From Alphaproteobacteria bacterium (GTDB lineage: Bacteria; Pseudomonadota; Alphaproteobacteria; Rhizobiales; Xanthobacteraceae), in NCBI GenBank assembly GCA_005884745.1, contig VAZU01000163.1, positions 1 through 19,157 on the forward strand: a stretch of 19,157 bases of DNA. Reading direction: 5' to 3'. Each line of letters opens with the position of its first letter. Within the stretch, counting starts at the first letter, position 1. Below, in pieces: positions 1 through 6,903 of the stretch. The position numbers were made by a program, and so were the translations under genes. The notes below the pieces were generated by a model. The model did not search any database and was not told where the DNA came from. It saw nothing but the letters and a program-made list of their open reading frames with translations.

Positions 1-44
1 ATCATCGCCGCAGCGAAACAAGCCGCTGTGATCGTTCGCATCAT
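1..44 (-). CDS. 5' end of an exported protein gene running off the left edge
   Basis: On the minus strand a GAGGGAG ribosome-binding sequence precedes two adjacent ATG codons at 44-42 and 41-39. The readable start is MMRTITAACFAAAM, which has a basic residue followed by a small hydrophobic run, as in the beginning of a signal peptide. The gene lies 73 bp downstream of the binding-protein gene on the same strand, so the two may be co-transcribed. Too little is present to name it; another exported component of the same uptake system is possible. Confidence 0.5.
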   Translation of the reverse strand, partial: MMRTITAACFAAAM

Positions 45-151
45 ATATTCTCCCTCACTCGCAAGCCACGCCTCTGGCAGTAAACGATACAACGCAACCG
101 CGGTTCCCCCATCGATTTTATTTGGACAGAGCCGCGTCGTAATATCGCGGT

Positions 152-1066
152 TCATAGTATTTCGCCGGGTCGGCGAGGGTCTTCTTCGGCTCGCCGTAGC
201 AATCCGCGCGGGTTGATCAGCGCCGCATAGCTCTGCGCGGCGAGCTCCGGCGACATCTGCGGCAGATTCTTGCGCAGCACCGCGATCGCCGCCTCCTGGT
301 TGCCCGCCTCGGACAGCCAGGCCAGGCCCTGGACGTAGCCGCGGATGTAGGCCTCGAGCTTTGCCGCATTGTCCTTGGCCCAGCCGCGCCGGGTCGCGCC
401 GACGAGGCCCTGGTAGTGGCCATAGACATCGATCGCGTACTGCAGGACGTTGAATCCGGCGGCCTTGGCGAGAATGTCGAACGGCGTGAGCAGCATGGTG
501 CCGTCGTGCTTTTTCTGTTTGAGCGCTTCCCACCGCGCCAGGACTCCGCCGGCCTTCTCGACCTTGTAGTCGCTCATATCGAGCCCGTTGCGGCGGAGCA
601 GGTCGAACAGCACGAAGGCGTAGCCGGTGGTCATGGCGTCGACCGACAGCGTGCGGCCCTTCAGGTCCTGATAGGTCCTCACGTCGGGAACGACCGCGAG
701 GCTCAACAGGCCGTTATCGCCGCCCATGAACGCGAAGATGTCGGGCGTGGCCGCGACCGGCACCTCGCCCTGGCCTTCCATATAGGCGATGACGTTGTCG
801 ATCGCCGTCACCGCGATGTCGAACTTGCCGTCGATCAGATTGGTGAGCTGGAACACCGAATTCGGGGTGTTGGTGAGCTTCACCTCGACGCCGCCCCTGG
901 CGAAATAGCCCTGCTCCTGGGCGGCCCAGATCGGCCAGTTGAACCCGCCCGGGAAGACGATGACGGAGAGGGGCGTAAGATTCTGCGCCGGTACACGCGA
1001 CGGGAGGGCGGCGGCGATCACGGCGATCAGTGCGCAAAGTATGCCGAGCCGGCGGGACAGTTTCAT
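152..1066 (-). CDS. ABC transporter substrate-binding protein (NMT1/SsuA-like), C-terminus frameshifted
   Basis: This is a periplasmic binding protein of the NMT1/THI5-like (SsuA/TauA/ThiY) type, which captures small organic solutes for an ABC importer. The start chosen is ATG at 1066, because GGGAGGAA lies just upstream and a clear signal peptide follows (MKLSRRLGILCALIAVIAAA, then a likely cleavage after VPA). The mature part shows family features: FNWPIWAAQEQGYFARGGVEV near the N-terminus, then LIDGKFDIAVTAIDNVIAY and DLKGRTLSVDA. The uninterrupted frame ends at 152 in an atypical arginine-rich tail. Moving one base near 205-210 instead gives a tail ending LADPAKYYEPRYYDAALSK with a stop at 118-120, which is the kind of ending expected in this family. 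One extra G in the window is therefore likely. The ligand cannot be told, and no permease or ATPase gene is in view. Confidence 0.85.
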   Translation of the reverse strand: MKLSRRLGILCALIAVIAAALPSRVPAQNLTPLSVIVFPGGFNWPIWAAQEQGYFARGGVEVKLTNTPNSVFQLTNLIDGKFDIAVTAIDNVIAYMEGQGEVPVAATPDIFAFMGGDNGLLSLAVVPDVRTYQDLKGRTLSVDAMTTGYAFVLFDLLRRNGLDMSDYKVEKAGGVLARWEALKQKKHDGTMLLTPFDILAKAAGFNVLQYAIDVYGHYQGLVGATRRGWAKDNAAKLEAYIRGYVQGLAWLSEAGNQEAAIAVLRKNLPQMSPELAAQSYAALINPRGLLRRAEEDPRRPGEIL

Positions 1067-1157
1067 GAATTCCTCCCGGTGTTTTTCTCGCGCGAACATG
1101 CCCCGGCATTGTGCGGAGCGGGCGGGGGGAGATCAACACGCTTCGCGCTGCAAATGT

Positions 1158-1297
1158 TCGTCGTCCCGGCCAAGCGACCCCGCACTTAATGCGGGGTGAG
1201 CGCGAGCCGGGACCCATGACCACCGCCCGTCGATTCACGGAAGGGCCCGTGTTCATGGGTTCCGGCTCTCGCGCGTTCGCGCTCGGCCGGAATGACG
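1158..1297. repeat. Palindromic intergenic repeat, family 1
   Basis: About 140 bp whose ends are inverted copies of each other: CGTCGTCCCGGCCAAGCG on the left and the complement of CGTCATTCCGGCCGAGCG on the right. Internal arms are GAGCCGGGACCCATG and CATGGGTTCCGGCTC. It fills most of the gap between the binding-protein gene and the end of dnaE2. A relative with the same CGTC-T-CCGG ends and a central CATGGAT core lies at 9929-10049. No open reading frame is convincing within it. Confidence 0.75.
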
Positions 1298-1345
1298 CAC
1301 TGTCACGCGCCACGGTCGGTTGCGCGGCAAGCACGCTCCATCGGG

Positions 1346-3964
1346 CTAGAGCGGGCGTCGTTTGGCGACGACGTGGCGGGAGGCGCGCGCGGGCACGTCG
1401 AGATCGCCGGCCAGCTCCGGCGTCGTTTTGCTGTCGATCTCGAATGACGGACGAGGGACGGACCGCGGAGGCTTGTCGCGCGGGTCCTGGTGCGGGTGTT
1501 TGACGTGATCGCAACGCGCCAGCCCCTCGATCTCGGTGCCGGCTTCGGCAAGCCGCCCCAGCAGGAAGGTCAGATCCTCGAGCCTTTCGGCGACGACATG
1601 AATGACGCCGGATTCCTCCTGCATGCGGCCGGTCGCCGCGACATAGCGCGCGCCGAGCACGATCGGCCGGAAGCGCTCGAACACGTTCGGCCAGACGATG
1701 ATATTGGCGAGCGCGGTTTCGTCCTCGATCGATAAAAAAATGACGCCGTTGGCCGAGCCCGGCCGCTGGCGCACGGTGATGAGGCCGGACACGCAAACCC
1801 GCTTGCCGGACGCGGTTTGGCGCAGCGCCTCGTTGCGCAGGATGCCGCGGCGGGAAAGATCCTCGCGCAAGAAGCTCGCCGGATGCGCGCGCAGCGACAA
1901 TTTCAGATATCGATAATCGTTGACGACCTCCTCGCCGAGCGGCATCGGCGGGAGACTTACGTCGGGCTCGCGGGTTTTACCTCCCCCTGGAGGGGGGAGG
2001 TCGCCGGCCGTCAGGCCGGCGGGTGGGGGTGAAGCTGAATCACCCCACCCCGGCAGCTCGCATTCGCTCGCTGCCGACCCTCCCCCTCCGTCGACATCGG
2101 ATGTTTCCGATGTCGACCTATTTATGATTGCCGAACCCGGGAACACCCGGGTTCGGTGGGAGGGTGACGCCGCGTCTGCAGTTTCGTCAAAGCCAAACAA
2201 CGGCAGATCGTCCTGATCGCCGGCGCGGCCGAGCGCCTTGGCGGCCCATAGCGCCTTGCGGCGGGAAAGTTTTAGCGAGCCGAACGCGTCGGCGTCGGCG
2301 AGCCGCGCGATCATCTTCGGCGACAGCGCGGTGCGCAGCCATAGATCGCGCAGCGAGACGTAACCCGCGCCACGCCGCGCGACGATGCGCTTGGCGGCCT
2401 CTTCGGCGAGCCCCTTGACCTCCTGGAGCCCGAGACGGACCGCATATCGCGCGCACACGTCGTTCGCCATGTCGCGGTGCATTTCGTGGAGATGCTCGGC
2501 CGCGCGGGGACCGGGCTCGAGGCTTGCCTCGTACTCGGAATGATTGATATCGACGGGGCGCACCTCGACCCCGTGCTCGCGGGCATCGCGGACGATCTGC
2601 GCCGGCGCGTAGAATCCCATCGGCTGGGCGTTGAGCAGCGCCGCCGCGAACACGTCGGGATAGCGGCATTTGATCCAGGCCGAGGCATAGACCAGGAGCG
2701 CGAAGCTCGCCGCGTGGCTCTCGGGAAAGCCGTATTCGCCGAAACCCTCGATCTGATGGAAGCAGCGCTCGGCGAAGTCGCGATCGTAGTTCCTGGCGAC
2801 CATGCCGTCGATCATCTTGCGCTGGAACGTGCCGATGGTGCCGACGCGGCGGAACGTCGCCATGGCGCGGCGCAATTTGTCGGCCTCGGACGCGGTGAAT
2901 CCCGCCGCCACGATCGCGATCCGCATCGCCTGCTCCTGGAACAGCGGCACGCCGAGCGTTTTGCCGAGCACCGTTTCGAGCTCCAGGGACGGATAGGTGA
3001 CCGGCTCCAGGCCCTGCCGGCGGCGCAGATAGGGGTGCACCATGTCGCCCTGGATCGGGCCCGGCCGCACGATCGCGACCTCGATGACGAGATCGTAGAA
3101 ATTCCGCGGTTTGAGCCGCGGCAGCATGCTCATCTGCGCGCGGCTCTCGACCTGGAACACGCCGATCGAATCGGCGCGCTGCAGCATGCGGTAGACCGCG
3201 GGATCCTCGGCCGGGATTTTCGCCAGCGTGAGCTTGTCTGCGTAATGCCGCTCGACGAGCGTGAGCGCCTTGCGCAGGCAGGTGAGCATGCCGAGCCCGA
3301 GCACGTCGATTTTCAAAATACCGAGCGCGTCGAGATCGTCCTTGTCCCATTCGACGACGGTGCGGTCCTCCATGGCGGCGTTGCCGACCGGCACTACTTC
3401 GTCGAGCCGGTCGCGGGTGATGACGAAGCCGCCGACGTGCTGCGAGAGATGGCGCGGGAAGCCCAGCAGGGTACCGACGCTCTCGAGCATCTTGCGCACC
3501 GCCGGGCTTTGCGCATCGAGCCCGGCGCGGGAAAGATCCGCGTCGAAACCGTCGCCGCCGAACCCCCAGATGCTGGACGCAAGCGCGCCGACGGTATCTT
3601 CGGAGAAGCCGAACGCCTTGCCGACCTCGCGCACCGCCGAGCGGCCGCGATAGCTGATGACGGTCGCGGCGAGCCCGGCGCGCTCGCGGCCGTAGCGCGC
3701 GTAGATGTGCTGGATCACTTCCTCGCGCCGCTCGTGCTCGAAATCGACGTCGATATCGGGCGGCTCGCGGCGCTCGGCGGAGATGAAGCGCTCGAACAGG
3801 AGATCGGCGCGCTCCGGATCGACCTCGGTGATGCCGAGGCAGAAGCACACCGCCGAGTTCGCCGCCGAGCCGCGGCCCTGGCACAGGATGTCCTTGGAGC
3901 GGGCGAAGCGGACGATGTCGTAAACCGTGAGGAAATACGGCGCATAATCGAGCGACGCGATGAC
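1346..3964 (-). CDS. dnaE2: Error-prone DNA polymerase DnaE2, 3' part of a broken gene
   Basis: This holds the catalytic core and C-terminus of DnaE2 (ImuC), the C-family polymerase that does translesion synthesis with ImuA and ImuB. The frame can be read back to 3964 (VIASLDYAPYFLTVYDIV, then CQGRGSAANSAVCFCLGI); the first ATG is at 3850. Counted from that ATG, the polymerase acidic residues are visible: PDIDVDFEHE (residues 31-40) and KIDVLGLGML (Asp about 182). A helix-hairpin-helix stretch (IARLADADAFGSLKLSRRKA) and an OB-fold region (RVCVSGLITVRQRPGSANG) follow. Residues about 562-625 are a repeat-derived insertion at 1976-2166, in the linker before PPMPLGEEVVNDYRYL. Upstream the reading frame does not join the 5' part at 3964. 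If the break is real, no full-length polymerase is made. Confidence 0.9.
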   Translation of the reverse strand, partial: VIASLDYAPYFLTVYDIVRFARSKDILCQGRGSAANSAVCFCLGITEVDPERADLLFERFISAERREPPDIDVDFEHERREEVIQHIYARYGRERAGLAATVISYRGRSAVREVGKAFGFSEDTVGALASSIWGFGGDGFDADLSRAGLDAQSPAVRKMLESVGTLLGFPRHLSQHVGGFVITRDRLDEVVPVGNAAMEDRTVVEWDKDDLDALGILKIDVLGLGMLTCLRKALTLVERHYADKLTLAKIPAEDPAVYRMLQRADSIGVFQVESRAQMSMLPRLKPRNFYDLVIEVAIVRPGPIQGDMVHPYLRRRQGLEPVTYPSLELETVLGKTLGVPLFQEQAMRIAIVAAGFTASEADKLRRAMATFRRVGTIGTFQRKMIDGMVARNYDRDFAERCFHQIEGFGEYGFPESHAASFALLVYASAWIKCRYPDVFAAALLNAQPMGFYAPAQIVRDAREHGVEVRPVDINHSEYEASLEPGPRAAEHLHEMHRDMANDVCARYAVRLGLQEVKGLAEEAAKRIVARRGAGYVSLRDLWLRTALSPKMIARLADADAFGSLKLSRRKALWAAKALGRAGDQDDLPLFGFDETADAASPSHRTRVFPGSAIINRSTSETSDVDGGGGSAASECELPGWGDSASPPPAGLTAGDLPPPGGGKTREPDVSLPPMPLGEEVVNDYRYLKLSLRAHPASFLREDLSRRGILRNEALRQTASGKRVCVSGLITVRQRPGSANGVIFLSIEDETALANIIVWPNVFERFRPIVLGARYVAATGRMQEESGVIHVVAERLEDLTFLLGRLAEAGTEIEGLARCDHVKHPHQDPRDKPPRSVPRPSFEIDSKTTPELAGDLDVPARASRHVVAKRRPL
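1976..2166. repeat. Mosaic palindromic repeat (family 2) inserted in frame in dnaE2
   Basis: About 190 bp made of stacked inverted repeats: CCTCCCCCTGGAGGGGGGAGG, a CCGGCCG/CGGCCGG block, GGGTGGGG against CCCCACCC, and GCAGC/GCTGC around CATTCG. These are followed by perfect 12-bp arms GTCGACATCGGA and TCCGATGTCGAC around TGTT, then 11-bp arms CCGAACCCGGG and CCCGGGTTCGG around AACA. It is open in the dnaE2 frame for its whole length and encodes about 63 residues rich in Gly, Ser and Pro. The element at 6655-6842 has the same architecture and mostly the same sequence. No flanking target duplication was seen. Confidence 0.85.
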
Positions 3965-5058
3965 CGCACTTTTTCCGGAATGCCGGCGGGATAGCGCTCG
4001 GCGGCGCCTTCGAGACTCAAGTGCGCCAGCGCGTCCTGCGGGCTCGAGAAGCCTTCGCGGGTCTCGTCGGGATATTGGTAGGAAAGCTCGTCGAGCGAGA
4101 ACGTGAGCTGGTCCGACAGTCTGCGCGTCTCCTCGATCGCTTGCGCGTGATCCCGGAACATCCGCGCCATCTCGGCCGGCGGTTTCAAATAGCGCTCGGA
4201 ATTGGCGGCGAGCCGCCGGCCCGCCGTTTCGAGCGTGACGTGCTCGCGGATGCAGGTGAGCACGTCGGCGAGGCGCCGGCGCTCCGGCGCGTGATAGAGC
4301 ACGTCGTTGACCGCGATCAGCGGCACGCCGGCCTCGCGCGCGATGGCCGCGCGTTCTGCGAGCCGCGCCCGGTCGGTGCCGGCATAGAGCATGGCGGCGG
4401 CGAGCCGGACCCGCTTCGGCGCGGCTTCGCGCAGGCGCGCAAGGGTCTTGCTCGGATTACCCTGATTGTGAGATTCAGCTGAGGGCGAGCCACAAACGGC
4501 TCCCTCCCCCCTTGTGGGGGAGGGATGGGGAGAGGGGTGTTTGCGGGTGGGATTAAATTTACCCCCCTCCCTACCCCTCCCCCACAAGGGGGGAGGGAAC
4601 CCGCCCTCAATGGTGGAGGTGCCCAGATTTACATCATTGCCAATCGCGATGTTTCCTTGATCCCGGCTCGTTCTCGCCATCACCACCAGCTCGAGGCCGT
4701 CGGCGTGCTCGAGCAGATCTTCCAGATGGAGAATGCAATCGCCCTTCTCGGCGCGAAGGTTGCCGCGCGTGAGCAGGCGGCAGAGCTTTCCCCAGCCGGC
4801 GCGGTCGCGCGGATAGGCGAGCACGTCCGGCGTGCCGTCGCAAAAAATAAGACGCGCGCCCGGATGATAGCGAACCTCGAGCTCGTTCTCGCGCTTGGCA
4901 AGATGCGCGCGCACCACGCCGGCGACGCTGTTGCGGTCGCACAGCCCCATCCCGAGCAATGCGAGCCGCGCGGCTTGTGCGATCAGCTCCTCGGGATGCG
5001 AGCCGCCCCACAGGAAGGAGAAATTCGACGTGACGGCGAACTCGACGTACTTGGGCAT
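3715..5058 (-). CDS. dnaE2: Error-prone DNA polymerase DnaE2, 5' part (PHP domain) of a broken gene
   Basis: This is the N-terminal part of DnaE2, beginning with the PHP domain (VTSNFSFLWGGSHPEEL at residues 9-25, CDRNSVAGVVRAH at 40-52). ATG at 5058 is taken as the start because the conserved PHP motif follows at once; no strong ribosome-binding site is seen. Residues about 133-201 are a foreign, repeat-derived stretch rich in Pro, Gly and Arg, lying between LELVVMARTSR and SKTLARLREAAPKR, where family members run almost directly on. Genuine sequence continues to YPAGIPEKVR (about residue 365, near 3964). After that the frame reads arginine/serine-rich nonsense to a stop at 3715, while the true sequence carries on in another frame. 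About eight residues expected between EKVR and IASLDYAPYF are also missing. The gene follows imuB after a 138-bp gap filled by a palindrome. Confidence 0.88.
   Translation of the reverse strand: MPKYVEFAVTSNFSFLWGGSHPEELIAQAARLALLGMGLCDRNSVAGVVRAHLAKRENELEVRYHPGARLIFCDGTPDVLAYPRDRAGWGKLCRLLTRGNLRAEKGDCILHLEDLLEHADGLELVVMARTSRDQGNIAIGNDVNLGTSTIEGGFPPPLWGRGREGGKFNPTRKHPSPHPSPTRGEGAVCGSPSAESHNQGNPSKTLARLREAAPKRVRLAAAMLYAGTDRARLAERAAIAREAGVPLIAVNDVLYHAPERRRLADVLTCIREHVTLETAGRRLAANSERYLKPPAEMARMFRDHAQAIEETRRLSDQLTFSLDELSYQYPDETREGFSSPQDALAHLSLEGAAERYPAGIPEKVRSSRRSIMRRISSRFTTSSASPAPRTSCARAAARRRTRRCASASASPRSIRSAPISCSSASSPPSAASRPISTSISSTSGARK
4499..4606. repeat. Long palindrome inserted in frame in the DnaE2 PHP region
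   Basis: A single large inverted repeat. The left arm begins CCCTCCCCCCTTGTGGGGGA and the right arm ends with its complement, with about 36-bp arms around an AT-richer centre (GGGATTAAATTTACCC). Each arm is itself a small hairpin (CCCTCCCCC / GGGGGAGGG). It is read through by dnaE2 without a stop. The extra protein segment extends about 60 bp to the left and 35 bp to the right of the palindrome, so more than the palindrome was inserted. Confidence 0.8.
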
Positions 5059-5075
5059 GGCGGCTCACTCGCTTT

Positions 5076-5194
5076 CTCCCTCCCCGTCAGGGGAGGGCGG
5101 CTCCTCGCGCAGCGAGGAGCGGGTGGGGTGGATTCCATGTCGGATCCCCACCCCGGCGCGCTTCGCGCGCCGACCCTCCCCTTCGGGGAGGGAT
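5076..5194. repeat. Palindromic repeat between imuB and dnaE2
   Basis: Stacked inverted repeats: CCCTCCCC GTCA GGGGAGGG, CTCCTCGC GCA GCGAGGAG, GGGTGGGG against CCCCACCC, CGGCGCGC TT CGCGCGCCG, and CCCTCCCC TT CGGGGAGGG. It begins right after the imuB stop codon and fills nearly the whole spacer before dnaE2. In RNA it would form several strong hairpins within the operon message. It shares the GGGTGGGG/CCCCACCC theme with the elements inside the genes. Confidence 0.75.
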
Positions 5195-5196
5195 GT

Positions 5197-6903
5197 TCAC
5201 GCGAACATCCCGTGCAGGAACCAGGACGGCGCCGGGATTGCGCGGTAGAGCCCCGCGCGGAACAGCCAGAACCGGCAGCCGGATTTATCCTCGACGCGGA
5301 AATAATCGCGGGTGCCGCCGCCGTCCTCGGTCCACCAGGCGCATTCGATGCGCTCCGGGCCTTCGGCGGCGACGACTTCGTGGAGCGCGCGCCGCCAGCG
5401 GAATCGCACCGGCGGTCCATCGGGCACGGCGGCGATCGCTTCGATCGGCTCCGGTTTGACGAGCAGGCGCGGCGGACGCGGCGCAAGATCGGCGGCGAAG
5501 CGAAACGCGCGGAACGCCGCCCAGCCGTTCTGTCCGGCGACGGCGGATTGCGCCGGCACCCGCATCGTCGCGAGCTCCGGGAGATGCGCATCCTGCGCGA
5601 TGATTCGCGTGACGCGGCGAGCGCCGAGCCGCGCGCTGAGGCGATCGACGAGATGGTCGAGATCGGCCGCGTGCTCGTTGGCGCCAAGATCGATCTGCGC
5701 CGCGGCCATGGGCTCGGCGACGAGCACGCAGAGCCGGGCGAGATCGAAGCCGAAGCCGGGATCGAGCGCGTCGGCGAGATGTTTGAGCCGCTCGCGGAAC
5801 AGCGCGCGAATGCCGGCGGGATCGCGCATCCGGCGCGAGGTCGCAACCGCAAGGCGGCGCACCGCGCCGTCGGTGCGGAACAAGACGAGCTCGATTTTTC
5901 GCACGCCCTCGCCGCGGCGTTCCAGCATGGGTTCGAGGCGCGTCGCGAGTTTTTCGATGACGCGGAGCACGTCCTCCTCGCGCGCGATCGGCTCGGCGAA
6001 GCGCTGCTCGGCCAGGTACGGCGCAACCGGGGCGCGCGGCTGCAAGGGTTCGGGCTCCCGGCCGAGCGCGCGGTCGAGCTGGCGCAGCAGCTGCGGGCCG
6101 AACCGCGCGGTGAGCGGCGCGCGCGGCAGATCGATGAGATCGCCGATGCGTTTGAGGCCGACGCGCGGGAGCGCCGCAACCAAGTCGCCCGATAGCCGCA
6201 GCGCCGCAATCGGCAGGGGAGCGAGAAACTCGCGCTCGGCGCCGGCGTCGACGATCGCGGTCGCGCTATGGCGGGAAGCGGCGCTCGCCGCGCCGATGGT
6301 GGAGGCGATCGCGGCCCGTAGCGTGAAGCCGAAATCGGCGATGCGCGCGGTCAGATCGTCGAGCAGGTTTTGCTCGCCGCCGAACAGATGCGCGCAGCCG
6401 GCGATGTCGAGCAGGATGCCGTCGGGCACATCGAGCGCGACCAGCGGCGTATAGCGCTGGCACCATTCGGCGATGGTTTCGATCAGCCGGCGATCGGCCG
6501 CCGGATCTTCGGAAAAAACCGCGAGATCGGGATGCATGGCGCGGGCCTGCGCCAGCGCCATCCCGGGCCGCAAGCCGCGCCGCTCCGCCGCCGCGGAAAC
6601 CGCGACGAGTTCTTCGACATTGCCGCGCTTGGCCGTGACGGCGAGGCAAGCAGGCTTTACCTCCCCCTGGAGGGGGGAGGTCGGCGAGTGTCGAAGACGC
6701 GAGCCGGGTGGGGGTGAAGCTAAGTCACCCCACCCCGCCGCCTTCGGCGGCGACCCTCCCCCTCGGTCGACATCGGATGTTTCCGATGTCGACCGATTCA
6801 TGATTGCCGAACCCGGGAACACCCGAGTTCGGTGGGAGGGTGAGCGCCTGACGCGGTCGGTCGAGAGCCGTTTCAGCCACAGGCTCACGATCCGCTGGCG
6901 CAT
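5197..6903 (-). CDS. imuB: ImuB, catalytically inactive Y-family polymerase-like mutasome protein
   Basis: ImuB is the Y-family-like hub of the mutasome. It bridges DnaE2, ImuA and the sliding clamp and lacks polymerase activity. Recognised parts are the start MRQRIVSLWLKRLSTDRVRR, then AAERRGLRPGMALAQARAMHPDLAVF, the typical CQRYTPLVALDVPDGILLDI followed by AGCAHLFGG, and the C-terminal WWTEDGGGTRDYFRVEDKSG and RAIPAPSWFLHGMFA. The start is placed at the ATG at 6903, where homologues begin; a longer frame reaches 6921. Residues about 21-83 are a repeat-derived insertion (6655-6842) lying exactly between the first strand and the LAVTAKRGNVEELVAV segment. The start overlaps imuA by 179 bp, which suggests translational coupling. 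The frame is otherwise intact over about 568 residues. Confidence 0.92.
   Translation of the reverse strand: MRQRIVSLWLKRLSTDRVRRSPSHRTRVFPGSAIMNRSTSETSDVDRGGGSPPKAAGWGDLASPPPGSRLRHSPTSPLQGEVKPACLAVTAKRGNVEELVAVSAAAERRGLRPGMALAQARAMHPDLAVFSEDPAADRRLIETIAEWCQRYTPLVALDVPDGILLDIAGCAHLFGGEQNLLDDLTARIADFGFTLRAAIASTIGAASAASRHSATAIVDAGAEREFLAPLPIAALRLSGDLVAALPRVGLKRIGDLIDLPRAPLTARFGPQLLRQLDRALGREPEPLQPRAPVAPYLAEQRFAEPIAREEDVLRVIEKLATRLEPMLERRGEGVRKIELVLFRTDGAVRRLAVATSRRMRDPAGIRALFRERLKHLADALDPGFGFDLARLCVLVAEPMAAAQIDLGANEHAADLDHLVDRLSARLGARRVTRIIAQDAHLPELATMRVPAQSAVAGQNGWAAFRAFRFAADLAPRPPRLLVKPEPIEAIAAVPDGPPVRFRWRRALHEVVAAEGPERIECAWWTEDGGGTRDYFRVEDKSGCRFWLFRAGLYRAIPAPSWFLHGMFA
6655..6842. repeat. Mosaic palindromic repeat (family 2) inside imuB and the end of imuA
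   Basis: It has the same build as the element at 1976-2166: CCTCCCCCTGGAGGGGGGAGG, GGGTGGGG against CCCCACCC, a GCCGCC TTC GGCGGC hairpin, the perfect GTCGACATCGGA / TCCGATGTCGAC arms, and CCGAACCCGGG / CCCGAGTTCGG arms with one mismatch. The inner variable blocks differ between the two copies while the outer parts are nearly identical. It is in frame in imuB and also supplies the last 39 or so codons and the stop of imuA in a different frame. Confidence 0.85.

Noticed and set aside
1976..2166. Palindromic cluster considered as a CRISPR array
   Set aside because: There are no regularly spaced identical direct repeats with unique spacers. The structure is a set of nested inverted repeats, and no cas genes are present.
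2477..3994. Plus-strand open frame of 505 codons across dnaE2
   Set aside because: It is antisense to clear DnaE2 sequence. Its residues are the Glu/Asp/Arg/Ala/His-rich mix produced by reading GC-rich genes backwards.
4499..4606. Considered as a miniature insertion sequence (MITE)
   Set aside because: No transposase-type terminal repeats and no clean target duplication were found. It is kept as a palindromic repeat only.
4525..6195. Plus-strand open frame of 556 codons over dnaE2 and imuB
   Set aside because: It runs through two unrelated minus-strand genes and a palindrome, with no recognisable motif.
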